A stretch of DNA of 64,000 bases from Calvatia gigantea (GCA_025093985.1 JACAAK010000007.1:744001-808000), one strand, 5' to 3'; positions 20,064-33,068 are shown, numbered from the stretch's first letter. Numbers and translations: made by a program. Notes: a model not told the origin generated them from the sequence alone.

Positions 20064-22947
20064 ATGGCCTTCCTGGAGAAAACTTTGGGATCTTTGCTTA
20101 ATGCAATAGGCCGGGACTCCCGTACCAGGCAGGATGGTGTCATGAAGACACCGTCTTTGGGAAGACGACCGAACCTAACAGCACCGGCTCCATCAGAACC
20201 TTTGCTCTCCTCAGACTCGGGACCCGTACGAGCCATGACACCGCCATTTGAGGAAGATCCTCAGACTATAAACCAACCCTTGGACTCCCAAGTGCAGGCA
20301 CCCATCCCAGAGAGGCAAGGTACGTTTTCCAGCACTTCCATTACGATAAGACTGGAACACGGGTCAGGTGAAAATCCGGGGATTTTTGGTGGCTCACACG
20401 ACTTTGTGCTCCATCACCCAATTGTTGGGGAAAGCCAGCATCTTCAACTTCACTTCCACGGAAACCCACGCCCTTCCCATGAGCGAATACGGGTATCCAC
20501 CGGGGAAGCCACTCAGATTGGTCCATCGCAAAGCTCACCCGGACAAGGTGTGTATCCAACAGTGTAGCAATCATGTTATGAAATAACAGTCCTTGGCACA
20601 TCATTCGGTGGTGTATGTGAATACAGGCTTGTCCGGAGAAGTGGGAAACCCCACCTTCATTGCACAAAACATTCACATTCACGAGAAGGATGAAGAACGA
20701 AGAGAAAAACGAAGGAAGCAAGGTGAGCACTTTCTACTTATCATCTAGTTTGATGGCATAGGCTGAAATACGATCCAAGCGCTGAAAGAACTGAGGCGAC
20801 GCACCATTCTAGGAGCCGAGTATAACTCCGCTGAGCGTGATCCACCTCCCAGGTGCCATCCTGGCACTCGGACAGTTATTAGAGAAGAGTTCTGGGCCCA
20901 CATTGAGAGTGCCAAACAGGGAACGAGGATCATCTGGATGCATGGACCGGCTGGCGTTGGCAAGAGCGCTATCATGCAAACTGTTGTGGAGGAGGTGTCA
21001 TCCCGAGTTGCTTGTGCGACGTTGTTCTTCTCACGGCCCAACCACCGCGACGACGCGAGAAAGGCCTTCACCAGTCTCGCGTACGGTATGGCTGTCGCCA
21101 AGCCAGATTATTGCGATTATATCTCGACCAGAATAGATGCAGATCCGAAATGTCTCACGAAATCCCTCGACAACCAATTCGAAACCCTCTTTGTTACGCC
21201 ATTCGTCGAAAACCATGTTAAGGCAGGTCCACAACCCTGGGTTATTTTCGTCGATGGTCTGGACGAATGCCGGAATAGCAAGGACTCGGATAACCAATGT
21301 CGGATCATGAATATAATCAGCGACTCTGTCTTTCGCCATGCCGAACACATGCCGCTCGTCTGGGTCATTGCGAGCCGGCCAGAGGAGAATCTGAAAAAAA
21401 CCTGGTCGCAAATCCGGCACCGGTTTCAGGGACGGGCCACTGACCTTTGGGAACTTCCCATACCGGCTGATTCTGATGACGCCACCCGAGACGTCGAGCT
21501 TTTTCTTCACCAACAATTCGAGGTAATTAGGGCAAACTACTCCGAGCTTATCCCACGACAATCCCGTTGGCCATCAGACAGCGATTTTGTGAAGATCGCG
21601 AAAAAATCGTCTGGTCTTTTTGTGTTCGCATCAACTGTGGCCAAATACATCTCTGATGAAGACCCTGTTTATCGCCTCAAGTTCGTTATCTCCTTAATTG
21701 ACCAGGCAGAGCGACATCCTACCACCGCCGACGAGAGTCCATTTTATATGGTTGACTTACTCTACTTTTCAATCATGGCTGATATACCAAAGCGCCTGCT
21801 TCCCATCGCAAAATCTCTTCTCGGATTCTACCACCTTTTGAGCGAAATTATTTATGAAGGAGCTCGGCAGACAATGGGCCTTGTTGATGCATGCAACATA
21901 CTAGGGATCCAGCAAAGCGAGGCTTATGCTGCTCTGCGCAAGCTGCAATCAGTCCTTATCTGCCCGACACCCGAGAACGCCCAACGCGATGGGATTAGGT
22001 TCTTCCACGCTTCTTTTCCCGATTTTTTCCTCAACATTGCCCGTTCCGACATATACCATGTCAACTTGGACCAGGAGCTGACTAACGTGTGGCGTCGTTA
22101 TACCAAGATCATCAAAGAATCTATAGCTGGGCAAGGTGAATTTTGTCCAATCATTTGTGATTGTTCTTGTTTGATGGGTCGAGCAGGGCGTGCCGGAATA
22201 AACATTTCCTGGTTACCGGACGACAATGCTTCCCTCCTTGATAGACTCCAGAAGCGGTCGCTTTTGAAAGCGCAAAACGGCTGGATCAAAATTTTGGTGA
22301 CTTACTCTTATTCATCTACCACCAGACGTCTTCAGGCCGATGTTCATGAGTTGATTGAGGCCTTTCAAAACCTCGGCCTCGCCTTCCTGGTGGGTGATAG
22401 ATTTTCTGTGCAGGAATTCCTGGATTGGCTTCATGGACGTGTAGGTTGCATCCTTTGCCAGCCATGAGAAACCATCATGTTAAATTGATTTGCTTTCCTG
22501 CAGGCCCCCGATGCAATCCGAGAGCAAATTGTATCTCAAAAACTTACCCTCGGTCAACTGGACAAAGAGCTTCTATTCAGGAACTTTTGCGTTGCGCTTC
22601 GTTATCGTTGGGCACAAGGCCATTATGTTGTGCCTGTCGATCTCATGGGTCCCATCACTGAGTATCGTAAGAAGGCATCGCTCACCGTAAGCCCTTACAG
22701 TGCCTGAATGCATTGCGCAGAGACTGAGAACACATACTCATTATTTGCTAAGGGTCCAGATGACTCACAATGGGATCGGGCAACAACGATTCTCTCGGCC
22801 GGATCGGCGCACTTTCGTAAACTGGTTGAGGATTTCAAGGCAGACGATGCTCCTGTGACCGTCGTCGGATTGGAGTCGTCAGAAAGCTGTGCAATAGTTG
22901 GGCCTTTCTTCGGAATCTTCTATATTCTGCCTTACTCCGTAACATGA
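20064..22947 (+). CDS. NLR-3: NACHT-domain NTPase, intact, 839 aa
   Basis: Exon model 20064-20319, 20368-20547, 20627-20722, 20780-22135, 22187-22440, 22504-22686, 22753-22947 closes in frame (2520 nt). Residues 1-20 form an amphipathic helix (MAFLEKTLGSLLNAIG). A Pro/Ser-rich linker and a GGSHDFVLHHPIVGE segment follow, then a charged FIAQNIHIHEKD stretch. The NACHT core from about residue 180 has the NSAERDPPPRCHPGTR block, Walker A GPAGVGKSA (about 233-241), Walker B VIFVDGLDEC (about 331-340), then the WVIASRPEENLKK block and a winged-helix/helical part. The C-terminus has SQWDRAT and ends ESCAIVGP...FYILPYSVT. Fungal NACHT proteins are STAND ATPases used in non-self sensing and cell death; that role is inferred here. 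The first and fourth introns (48 and 51 nt) are multiples of three without stops, so retention would stay in frame. Confidence 0.88.
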
Positions 22948-23069
22948 TCCTAATGATATCCCCGCCACTTAAACCAGTCCCACAGGTCAGGTTTTATGGT
23001 GTGATGTTTTCTTCTGGTGGGGCTCCGCCATTTTGTTTTGTTTTGTTTTATCTTTGAAACACTCCCTCC

Positions 23070-23145
23070 AGGGCTCCGGAAAGACACTGGCATATGGTCT
23101 ACCCATCCTCCACTACCTTCTCCCTCAATCTCTACCCCATTTCTC
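23070..23145 (+). pseudogene. DEAD-box helicase exon fragment
   Basis: After a pyrimidine-rich tract and CAG at 23067-23069, the translation reads GSGKTLAYGLPILHYLLP, motif I of DEAD-box RNA helicases. The AYGLPIL form resembles the Mak5/DDX24 group. No further helicase motif follows (motif Ia or DEAD), and the frame loses similarity by about 23150. It is a short gene scrap, lying 3' of NLR-3. Assignment to Mak5 is tentative. Confidence 0.5.
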
Positions 23146-23845
23146 GAGCCCTATCATGATTATTTTTCCGGCTCCTTTTAGCTGGAAGATATGCGCAGGC
23201 TTTCTCGTTTCCTCCCTCTCGGGCTAATTGAATCGGTACTCGCGGAGGCGATGCCACCGGTCAACATCACTGTCTATGCCAGTGCTGGGTTTTGGAATTT
23301 TTGAACCCTGGGCGTCATGCTATGGAGACTGTCCATTCAACAGGAATCAAACATGAAGTTGCGAGGCAAGGGATGTGGCGCTAGGGGAGGACGTAGAAAA
23401 TTGAATACGGGGTGCATGGATACGCATGGGGGGCGTAGAGTGCATGCCGCCCCCACTCATGAGTTCTCGGCAGAAGTGCTGGAGTTATTCTAGGACTTGG
23501 GGGAGTTGAGGGTCACGGCATGACCTAAACGTGGTCTCGTAACCGGTGCATGGCTTATTTTAGTAGGTGCACGTAACGTAGATCTTCATAGGCGGGTTTG
23601 TTTGGCCTGCGGTACTGAGGAAATTCGTTTGCCTTGTTCCTATGCTGTTTGGGGGAAATGAAAGGGGTTTAATTGGAGTATCGCGATACTTTCCACTTAG
23701 AAATGTCTACACTCTTGCCTCGTCCCTCCTTTTGTAAGTACAGAATCAGTCTTACCATCGAGCGACGAGCGCCCATACACGTGATACGCAATTTCGAGGT
23801 TCTTGGGCTTGCTCTTCTATGTACAATGGCAATCCTCATCCTGCC
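23146..23845. other. Intergenic, upstream of NLR-4
   Basis: No supported gene. It shares stretches with 16380-16669 upstream of NLR-2, marking the duplicated 5' flank. Confidence 0.45.
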
Positions 23846-26808
23846 ATGGTCCTTCGTAAAAACTTATGGAAACTTTGGCACGAAGCCATATCCTCCTTCT
23901 CCCATGGTCGGAATAACGATTCCTCCAAGAGGTCGACCTCATCTACCTCGCCAGGACATCCTGTTCCAATTGTTACGGTCCATCCAGAGCCGTCTCTCTC
24001 CCCGAGTTTGGCACCCGTTTTCGCTGCGACGCAGGCACCCGAAGAACATGTTCGGCCCATAGTGCGGCCTCCTGTCTCCCAGGCACTGGCACCTGTTCCC
24101 GAGGGTCAAGGTCTGCCTTCTAGCACCTCGATGACGGCGTTGCTAAATGACAATTCATCTGCAGGCTACTCTCTGTCAGACGAACTTAATTCAGGGGTTT
24201 TTACGGGCTCACACGACTTTGTGCTCCATCGTCCAATTATCGGAGAGAACATCCAGCTTCATTATCACGGAAACGGTGAACGATTGAAGGCGTCTGCTGA
24301 TTATGATGAGGTTTCTCAGGCCAGCTTATCGCGAAGCTCATCAGAAAAAGGTGTGTGACCAACAGTACAGTCATGGTTACATGACATAACTCTTCGTAAC
24401 GGTTGACTGAACGGACGGGGCTACAGGTTTATCCGGAGAGGCGCAAAGACCTACGTTCATTGCGCAAAATGTCCATATTCACGAGAAGGATAAGGGTGAT
24501 GAACTCAGGAAAGGGGAAGCAGAGCGATTGAGGAAAAGACGAAGACAGAAGAGTGGGTGGTTTCGGTTAGAGGTTAACAATAATACTGATTAGGCCGCGG
24601 TTCAAGCGCTCAAAACGCTGAAAGAGCATACTATTCCTGGAGCCGAGTATAATTCTGCTGAGCGCGATCCGCCTCCCAGATGCCACCCTGGCACTCGGAC
24701 AGCCATTCGAGAAGATTTTCAGGCTCGCATCGAAGATGCCAACAAGGGAGCGAGAATTATATGGATGCATGGACCGGCTGGTGTAGGCAAAAGCGCCATC
24801 ATGCAAACTGTTGTGGAAGAGATGTCATCGCATCTTGTCTGCGGGACATTGTTTTTCTCGCGGCCTAACAACCGCGACGATGCCAGGAAGGCTTTCACGA
24901 GTCTTGCGTACGGTTTGGCCGTTGCCAAGCCAGAATATTGTGATTACATTGCGACGCGCATTGAAAGTGACCCAACCTGCCTTACGAAATCTCTCAACGA
25001 CCAGTTCAAAACGCTCTTTATCACTCCTTTTGTCAAACATTATGTTGAAGTAGGCTCGCAACCATGGGTTATGTTTCTAGATGGTCTCGATGAATGCCAA
25101 AATACCAGGGACTCAGACAACCAATATCGGATTATGAATGTAATTGGCGACTTTACCTTCCACCACACGAAATCCACACCGTTGGTTTGGATCATTGCCA
25201 GCCGACCGGAGGAGAATTTGAAGAATGCTTGGTCACAAATCCGGGGGCGTTTTCAGACGCGAGCCTCCGAACTTTGGGAGCTTCAGATACCAGTCGACTC
25301 TGATCAGGCAACGCAAGATGTCGAACTCTACCTTCACACGGAATTTGAGAGAATCAGGACAAACTATTCTCAACTAATACCACAACAATCACGTTGGCCA
25401 TCGGATACCGATTTTGTTAAAGTTGCGAAGAAGTCATCTGGACTTTTTGTCTTTGCATGGACTGTGACCAGATACATCTCCGACGAGGACCCCGTTTATC
25501 GCCTCAAGTTCGTTATCTCCTTGATTGACAGGACGGAACAGTGTGCTATTACCGCGGATGAGAGCCCATTCATTATGGTCGATTTGCTCTACTCTTCGAT
25601 CATGTCCAATATCCCAAAACGTTTGCTTCCCATCGCGAAATCCCTCCTCGGATTCTACCATGTTTTGGGTGCGGTCATTGTCAAGAGGCGTACTTCAGCC
25701 AGAGATGAACCAAAAATTGGGCTCATCGAAGCTTGTAACATACTGGGAGTGCAACAGAATGAGGCTTATGCCGCTCTGCGCAAGCTGCAGTCCGTCCTTA
25801 TCTGCCCGACACCTGCGGATGCCCAATACGAAGGCATTCGCTTCTTCCATGCTTCCTTCCCCGATTTTTTGCTCAACAAAGCCCGTTCGGAAATGTACCA
25901 TGTCGACATGGATCAAGAGCTCACCAATGTGTGGCGACGCTACACCCAGATTATCAAAGAATCCAAAACTGCCCAAGGTGAATTTGGTCTATGACTGTCT
26001 GCGGTTATTCGTCTTGACGAGTCGAGCAGGGCACGCTGGAATAAGCATTTCCTGGCTACCGGATGACAATGCTTTCCTCCTTGCCGGGCTTCAGATGCAT
26101 TTGCTTTTACAAGCGCAAAACGGCTGGATTAAAATCTTGGTAAATAACTCTTACTCCCAGTTTGCCGCCAGACGTCTCCGGGTGTATATTCCGGAGTTGA
26201 TTGAAATTTTTGAAAATCTCGGCCCAGCATTTTTGGCGGGTGATAGGTTTCCTGTACAGGAATTTCTGGACTGGCTTGATAAGTCTGTGAGTCTAATCAC
26301 TTCACTGGTCCTGACAAACCTGTGTTAAATCACTGACCCCCATGTAGGCCCCCCTTGGAATTCGAGAAAGGATGATATTAGAGAGAACTTCCCCACGCCA
26401 ACTCGACATGGGGCGTCTACTAAAGTGCCTGTGCGATACACCTCACTATCGATGCGCACAACGAGGCACACAGGGCTATTATGCTGTGTCTATTGACTTA
26501 ACAACACCTATCGCGGAGTGCCGCAGTGCGGGGTTATTCACGGTGAGCGCCCACCACTGTTTGTGGTGCAGGGACAGGGTCGGCTCATCATTTTATTCTA
26601 GAGTCCGAGCGGTTCACAGTGGGCTCAAGTAAAAACGATCCTCTCGACCAAATCGCACGAGTTTCTTTACTTGGTACAAGATTTGGAGGATCTTTTCTTT
26701 GCGGAAACTGCTCGTGTGACTATCATTGGACCAAACCCATCCGAAAGCTGTGCGATAGTTGGACCTTTCATTAGCCGCTTTTATATCCTGCCTTATTCTG
26801 TAACCTGA
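23846..26808 (+). CDS. NLR-4: NACHT-domain NTPase, intact, 868 aa
   Basis: Exon model 23846-24110, 24165-24350, 24427-24552, 24607-25977, 26030-26286, 26348-26542, 26602-26808 closes in frame (2607 nt). It has the family layout: amphipathic start MVLRKNLWKLWHEAISSF, Pro/Ser linker, FTGSHDFVLHRPIIGE segment, FIAQNVHIHEKD with a very basic tail, NSAERDPPPRCHPGTR block, Walker A GPAGVGKSA (about 248-256), Walker B VMFLDGLDEC, and the WIIASRPEENLKN block. The helical region contains FFHASFPDF, and the C-terminal module ends ESCAIVGP...FYILPYSVT. It is the intact sister of the broken NLR-2. The second exon boundary is uncertain because the 54-nt first intron is also open in frame. Role as a non-self sensor is inferred from the family. 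Confidence 0.88.
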
Positions 26809-27329
26809 TACAACTCACATCCCCCTATTCTTTGCTGCAGTACAGTTTCGTAAGTACACTCCCTCACTTTCTAGAAAGTATGTGGAGTAGGGAGTGTTTC
26901 AGGAAATAGTGTGTTCAACGAAGCGACGTACTGTCGAGAGGTACATTGGAACGAGGCGGCAGAGTGGTGCTCAAAACGGAGGTGTTACCGTCAAGTGGCA
27001 GAGATTTGCATCCGCGAACGTCACCCGCTCCTGCCTTGCCGGCACACCCATAAAGTGACTTTTTGAAAACCACAATCAATCGGAATGAAGCTTGGGGCTC
27101 TTCAAAAGTGAATACACCTGATGCATATCGTTTTCTCCCTTGATAGCGTACGTGAGGGCCTGGCTAATTGATTGAATCGCGAAGCGAGTTATTCGGAAGG
27201 CCGCAGGGCTATGAAGTATTGACCTCCACGTGCCGATCTATTGGGAATTACTTTCTAAGTTCGGCGAGCTTCTTCGTGCAGCACACATGCTTGCCTCCTT
27301 GCGTTGACCCCCCCACAACCCATACTCTG
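26809..27329. other. Intergenic, upstream of NLR-5
   Basis: No gene seen. An inverted repeat ACACTCCCT (about 26857) / AGGGAGTGT (about 26890) could form a hairpin just 3' of NLR-4. From 27231 the sequence is duplicated at 18687-18845. Confidence 0.45.
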
Positions 27330-29799
27330 ATGGCTTTCCGGACGAATTTGCAGAAGTTTTGGCGCAACCTAATACCATGCGTCTCTGATACCCAGAATAA
27401 TGACACTCCTTCGAAGTTACTACCCACAAAACCCGTTGGAGGTGGTCAGAATCAAGGCATGTTTTCTGGCAGCCTTAAAATGTTCTTATTTACCAAACTC
27501 TTCCCTCTGAAAAGTTATGGCGGGCGCACACGACTTTGTGATCAACCAACTCAACGTTGGGGTGAAGGAGGAAACTGACGAGAAGCCAAATGGTGAGTGG
27601 CCCATGCATCATTCAGCTGAGTGACATTGACTGAGTACGGCCAAAGCGTTAAAAGAACTGAAGGAGCGATCCATCACAGGGGCTGAGTTCAATTCCGCGG
27701 AGCGTGATCCACCTCCCAGGTGTCACCCTGGGACTCGAACATCCTTTCTAGAACAGTTCCGGGCCCGTGTCGAAGATGCGAAGCTGGGGGCAAAAATCAT
27801 CTGGATGCATGGACCAGCCGGCGTTGGAAAGAGTGCTATCATGCAAAGCCTTGTGGAGGAGATAGCGGCTGACGTTGTCTGCGCAACTTTGTTCTTCTCG
27901 CGACCCAACCACCGTGACAATCCCCGAAAGGCTTTTACCACTCTCGCGTATAGACTAGCAGTCGCGGATCCAGAATATTGTCAACACATCGGCATGAGAC
28001 TGAAAGCTGATCCGACATGTCTTGCAAAATCCCTTGATGACCAATTTAAAACCCTCTTCGTCACGCCTTTCGTCGAAAATCACACAGCGGCGGATTCGCG
28101 ACGGTGGGTTATGTTCCTCGATGGATTAGACGAATGCCAAAACACGGAAGACTCAGATAATCAATGCCGGATACTTAATCTCATTTCCGACTCTGTTCTC
28201 GACCCTGCCGTGTCCCTGCCGTTGGTATGGGTTATCGCGAGTCGACCAGAGGAGAATCTGAAGGATGCCTGGTCGGAGATTCGGGATCAGTTTAAAGGAC
28301 GGCTCTCTAACCTTTGGGAGCTTGTAATCCCTGCCGATTCCGACCAGGCCTCTCGGGACGTGGAGCTCTATCTTCACCAACAATTCGAGATAATCAGAAA
28401 GAAATACTCCAAGTTGATGCCTGTGCAGTCACGCTGGCCATCGGATAGCGATTTTCTTCGGGTTGCAAAGAAATCGTCGGGACTTTTCGTGTTCGCGTCG
28501 ACTGTTGTCAGATATGTCTCCCACGAAGACCCTGTTTATCGTCTCAAGTTCATCATATCCTTAATCGAGCGGAAAGAACAACACCCTACGGCCTCTGATG
28601 AGAAACCTTTCAATATGGTTGATTTGCTCTACTCTTCCATCATGTCCGATATTCCGAAGCGTCTTCTTCCCGCCGCCAAATCCCTTATCGGTTTCTACCA
28701 TCTTGAGGATTCAGTTACCATTCGTCGGAAACGTGACCAGAAGATCGGACTTGTCGAAGCTTGTAATATACTAGGATTGCAGCAGAACGAAGCTTATGCC
28801 GCCCTCCGCAAGTTACAGTCGGTTCTTATTTGCCCTTCCCCCGAGACCGCCCAAGTAAATGGTGTTCAATTTTTTCACGCTTCCTTCCCCGATTTTCTCC
28901 TTGACCAATCTCGTTCTCAAAAGTATCACGTTGACCTGGATCAAGAATTCACGAGTATATGGCGACGTTACGCCGTAATCATCAAAGAATCTATCACTGT
29001 ACAAGGTAAGTTTGGATACTCCTTACTGAGGGTGTTTGCATTGAGGGAACAGGACAGAATATGCCGGAATCAATATCTCCTGGCTACCTGATAACAATCC
29101 TTCCCTCCTTGGCCGACTCCAGAAGCAATTGCTCCAGACGTCGCGGCACGCCTGGGTGAACATCTTAACGAATTATTCTCCTCCCCAATCTGTGGCGAGA
29201 ACCCTTCAAGTCGATGTTCCGGAAATGATTGAAGCGTTCCGAAGTGTCGGTCTAGCGTTTATGGGGGGCGATGAATTCCCTATAGAGCGATTCTTGAGTT
29301 GGCTCAACGAGGTTGTAAGTTCTATTTTTGTGCCCTTGATAAGGAGGCATCCTATTGAGTTCACCTACTCTTTGTGATAGGCTCCCACTACCCTTCGGGA
29401 AATGATGATATCGCAAAGATTTACGCTAACTGAATTGGATACGGAGCGTCTATTCAAATCCCTGTGTGTTAGGCCTCGCTATCAATACATAATGAATAAC
29501 GATGTCAAAGACGTCTACTTGGTGGCATTCTTCAAGGTAAGCCACTGCGAAGTTGTCCACACTTTGCAAAAGACTCAAAATAGGGATGACTCTCCTAGGA
29601 CCTGGACACCTCACAGTGGGCTCAAGCAAGAGCAGCGCTCTGGGCTGCAACAGATGAGTTTGGTCCGTTGGTGAAGGCGACTGGCACCGAAACAACTCGT
29701 GTGATGGTTGTTGGAATGGAGCCATCGAAAAGCTATGCAATTATTGGGCCTTTTAACGCTAAAAAACGTTTTTATATCCTCCCTTACTACGCGACATGA
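27330..29799 (+). CDS. NLR-5: NACHT-domain NTPase, intact, 725 aa
   Basis: Exon model 27330-27456, 27515-27592, 27647-29005, 29058-29314, 29381-29536, 29599-29799 closes in frame (2178 nt). The amphipathic start is MAFRTNLQKFWRNLI. The linker is much shorter than in NLR-3 and NLR-4, and the N-terminal segment is the MAGAHDFVINQ type shared only with NLR-6. Walker A GPAGVGKSA is near residues 124-132 and Walker B is VMFLDGLDEC. WVIASRPEENLKD and FFHASFPDFLLD follow. The C-terminal module is the clearest copy: LDTSQWAQARAALW...FGPLVKA...RVMVVGMEPS..YAIIGP...FYILPYYAT. Intron 1 needs a GC-AG splice pair (AAG/GCATGT at 27457). Function is inferred from the family. Confidence 0.87.
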
Positions 29800-30513
29800 C
29801 ATTGGGCATATCCTCCAGCCTTCGTTAATCTCCAAAAATATCCCTTGCTTCATACTACGCTAAATATCATACGCTCCGACCCCAGCAGGCACCGTTGCAC
29901 TGTTTTTGTAGCTTTGCGATTAGGTGCAGGTTTCCTCCGGCCCATTCCATATGCATTCTGTAATATATTCGTACTAGTTACTTTAAGATGTGCTCCGCTA
30001 GTACAGGAGGCGACGAAAACTTATATTACAGGATAAGTCATTGAGGCAGACAGCACTCTATTGTTATCCGACCACCACAACCCCCCCCCCCCCGAGGATT
30101 TATCCTGTAAGGGGGGCCGGCGTCCCGCTCAACGCCATGGAGATCGCTGTGAGATGGTTCCTTCCTTTTTCATAGTGGACTTTTACAGTAGTGTAGTGTG
30201 TAGAATTGGGGATGATAGCGTTGGGGTGCTAGTGTCAAAGGAGTCATAGGTGAGTACCGTAACGCCAGAAGGGCGGGTGAGATTCATGTCATAACGTGAG
30301 TTTGATGTCGGCTCTGGATAAACCACCCCAGGCTTCACAGAAGGAGTCCGGGGAAGGGACCGTGTCGACACTGGATATGATGCCGCCAAAACCCGCCCGA
30401 GATTTTCGCCGACCTCTCAAGATCGACGCTCCGGATAGAAGGGAGATGTATTAGGGTACAAATTCAACAGGGAGGAAGATATAGCGCAGAAAAGCAGGAG
30501 AGACGAGGTGCAA
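29800..30513. other. Intergenic between convergent NLR-5 and NOP56
   Basis: No supported gene. It contains a run of C residues near 30079-30092 and otherwise unremarkable sequence. It marks the edge between the NACHT array and the single-copy genes. Confidence 0.5.
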
Positions 30514-32406
30514 TCACTCTTTGCTCTTTTTCTCCTTTTTCTCCCTTTTTTCCTTTCTGTCTTTCTTGTCTTTCTTCTCCTTCTTGGGTGATTCCTACTG
30601 GCGGTTAGATTAGAATAGAAAGGTGGTGAAGCTACGCGCACCTCGACGGCAAGAGCCTCCTGCTTAGCCTTCTCCTTCTCAGCTTTCTTCAAAGCCTTCC
30701 TCTCCTCCTTGGAAAGCCTGACTTTCTTCGTCGAAGGCTCCTCAACCTCGTCTTCCTCGTCGACATCCATATCATCGCTTTTCCTCTTTTTCTCCTTCTT
30801 TTCCTTCCTTAACTTTCCTTCCTTCTTCTCTTTCTTCTCCTTCCTCTCCTTCTTCTCCTTCTTCTCCTTTTTCTTCTTCGACGGCTCGGCCTCTAGAGTG
30901 GTAAAAGCCGCGCCCTCAACGTCAACATCCATATCACCCTCCTCATCAGAACCTTCCTCCAATGAAAGCTCTTCTAAGACTTTGCGAAGGGCGTCAGCGT
31001 TCTTGGATGGTGGTTGCCCACTTTCGAAGAAATTGAGGCGTTCCTCAACCTGCGCTCGCAGGGCTTCGCCGAATTTAGGTGTGGGGTGATCTGGGGTGGG
31101 GTATGAACTCAGGGTCAGGACGGGGGTTTAAGTTAGCTGACCTGTATAACAGTCGATACGAGATGCTATTGAGCATTTGTTAGCAAGGAACCGCGAGATA
31201 CGGCCTTTATGTTGGGGTTTTGCACGACCAATGAAGGAGGAATGGTAGAGGAGACCGTACTAAAGGCAAGTTAGGAATAAGGGCCCCGTGTGTGATTGAC
31301 AGGGCGTACCTTGGGCGTGTTTCCCTTCGTCTTTAATGCTCTGAACAATGCCTTCTCCGCACCCAAAATTTGCACCGTACTCGCAGGATACTTACTCAAA
31401 TTGGTCAAACTGCCAGCATGACTGATCAACCGAGCGCCTATCCGCTCTCCCAACAATGCAGTCAATGATGGTGCTACGAGGTTCATCTTCTCGGACAGGT
31501 ACGAAATAAGGGACAAGCGATACTCGGAAAGGGAAACAACACGGCTGGCGAAGGCGGAGATATTGATCATGTCAATTTCGGAGAGTGACGAACCCATGGA
31601 TCCGCGTGCTGCATCGAGGACATTTTGTGCGAGAGTTGTGTCGTTGTCGAGGATGGCAGACAACTCGGGTAATTTTTCTTCGTCAAGTTTGTCTTTATCT
31701 CCAATAAATAGTGCCACACGAGCGTATTGGTGATTGTCGGGTACGATGCGAATGAGTTCTGGGAAATGGTACCCATACCACTCGCGGATACGCATGGAGA
31801 AGAGGTTGACGTCTTTATCGAGTTGGTCAAGGAGGGCAATGGCTTGGATAATCATGTTATCAATACGGTTGACGTTGAATTTCAGTTTTGCGCGGGAGTA
31901 GGAATGGCCAAGACCGAGTTGTGCTTTCATGATATCGTCGCTCTGAAGACCCTTGAGGAGTTTTGAGGCATGCAGACGGATGCCGCGTATAAGCTCCTGG
32001 GCCTCTTCTGAGGCAACGCATGAAATGCCAAGTTCCTCCTTAATTGACGTTCCAAGGTTGGCGTCAGATACAGCGAGGAGGAACTTGGATTTTTTGGAGG
32101 GTTTCGAGAGATTGAGTTCGAGGAGGTTTTTCAGATAGTCGTTTAGAACACCTAAATCACAATATAAGGCAGTGGTAATGCACAAAAAATAAAACACATA
32201 CCTTCTGAGATATCGTTAGCATTTTCAAGGGCCTGTGCTGCGCTCTTGAAGGGGGTGAAGCTTGCTAAGGAGACCATTTTGTCAAACTTGCCCAGGTCTG
32301 GTATTGAGTCCTGCATGCCGGACGTTTTGAGGGCAATGTTTTCTGTGAGTTTGGCTTCGAAGATGGCATATCCAGAGGCCGACTCGAAGAGTACGTGGGT
32401 GATCAT
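30514..32406 (-). CDS. NOP56: NOP56, box C/D snoRNP core protein, 564 aa
   Basis: Five exons on the minus strand (32406-32202, 32151-31310, 31259-31142, 31090-30642, 30594-30514) total 1695 nt in frame. The protein starts [17 protein letters not shown], the N-terminal domain of Nop56, followed by [11 protein letters not shown]. It continues with the coiled-coil and Nop domain: [51 protein letters not shown] and [19 protein letters not shown], then [18 protein letters not shown]. The C-terminus is the usual Lys/Glu-rich KKE tail, which is nucleolar and low complexity. Nop56 with Nop58, fibrillarin and Snu13 forms the complex that 2'-O-methylates rRNA. The N-terminal form and tail fit Nop56 better than Nop58. 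I chose the ATG at 32406 because it matches the family start; the upstream extension is not homologous. Confidence 0.95.
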
Positions 32407-33068
32407 CCTGGCCTCCTCGCTGTGGAAGACGTCCTGGTCGTCAACTTTTTTACGACTGATCGCATCTCCAAATTGGTGAATGTGACATATGTCACGTGTC
32501 ACACGATATCAAAGAACCAACTTAGCTCAACCACAGACTTACTAACAAACACGAGGAAATTCAACAGGAAAGCAACCAAAGAATGGATAACAGATTATTC
32601 GGAGTCCCACACACCCAAGGGGGAGGGGGAGGGGTTAGAAGTATTTTCACAAGGGTAAATAGCAGTCTTTTTCAGCGGAAGTACACTGTCTCGCCGACTG
32701 CAGAAACTGACCCATTGTGAGGCGCGGGCCAAAGCAAGGGCAGGTCGTCAGCGCTTCACGAAAGTTTCAAGGCTCCACCAAAAAAAATAGTGATTTAGGG
32801 TAACGCTACTCGATCACCATTAAGGTCAAAACTCCATCAAACACCGACATCTCTCAACGATTACAGTACCCAACGTCATGTTTGTCAACTGATCCCCAAA
32901 GGGCCCCCCCAAGATTATCAACTCCACAAGCTCCGGGAATTGTTTCGCTAGTCAGTCCGCAATAATTGAACCCGTGTCGGCGGCTCCCAAGGCCCATGCG
33001 GGCAATGCACCTGCGCGAAACTCCAACGTCAGACTTTGTATTCTTGAAGCACCTAGTCGTATACGCTG
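32407..33068. other. Intergenic, NOP56 promoter side
   Basis: No gene seen. It must hold the NOP56 promoter and the 3' flank of the F-box-like pseudogene. Confidence 0.45.

Noticed and set aside
30709..31089. Ser/Phe-rich plus-strand ORF of 126 codons
   Set aside because: It is the antisense shadow of the Lys/Glu-rich tail of NOP56.
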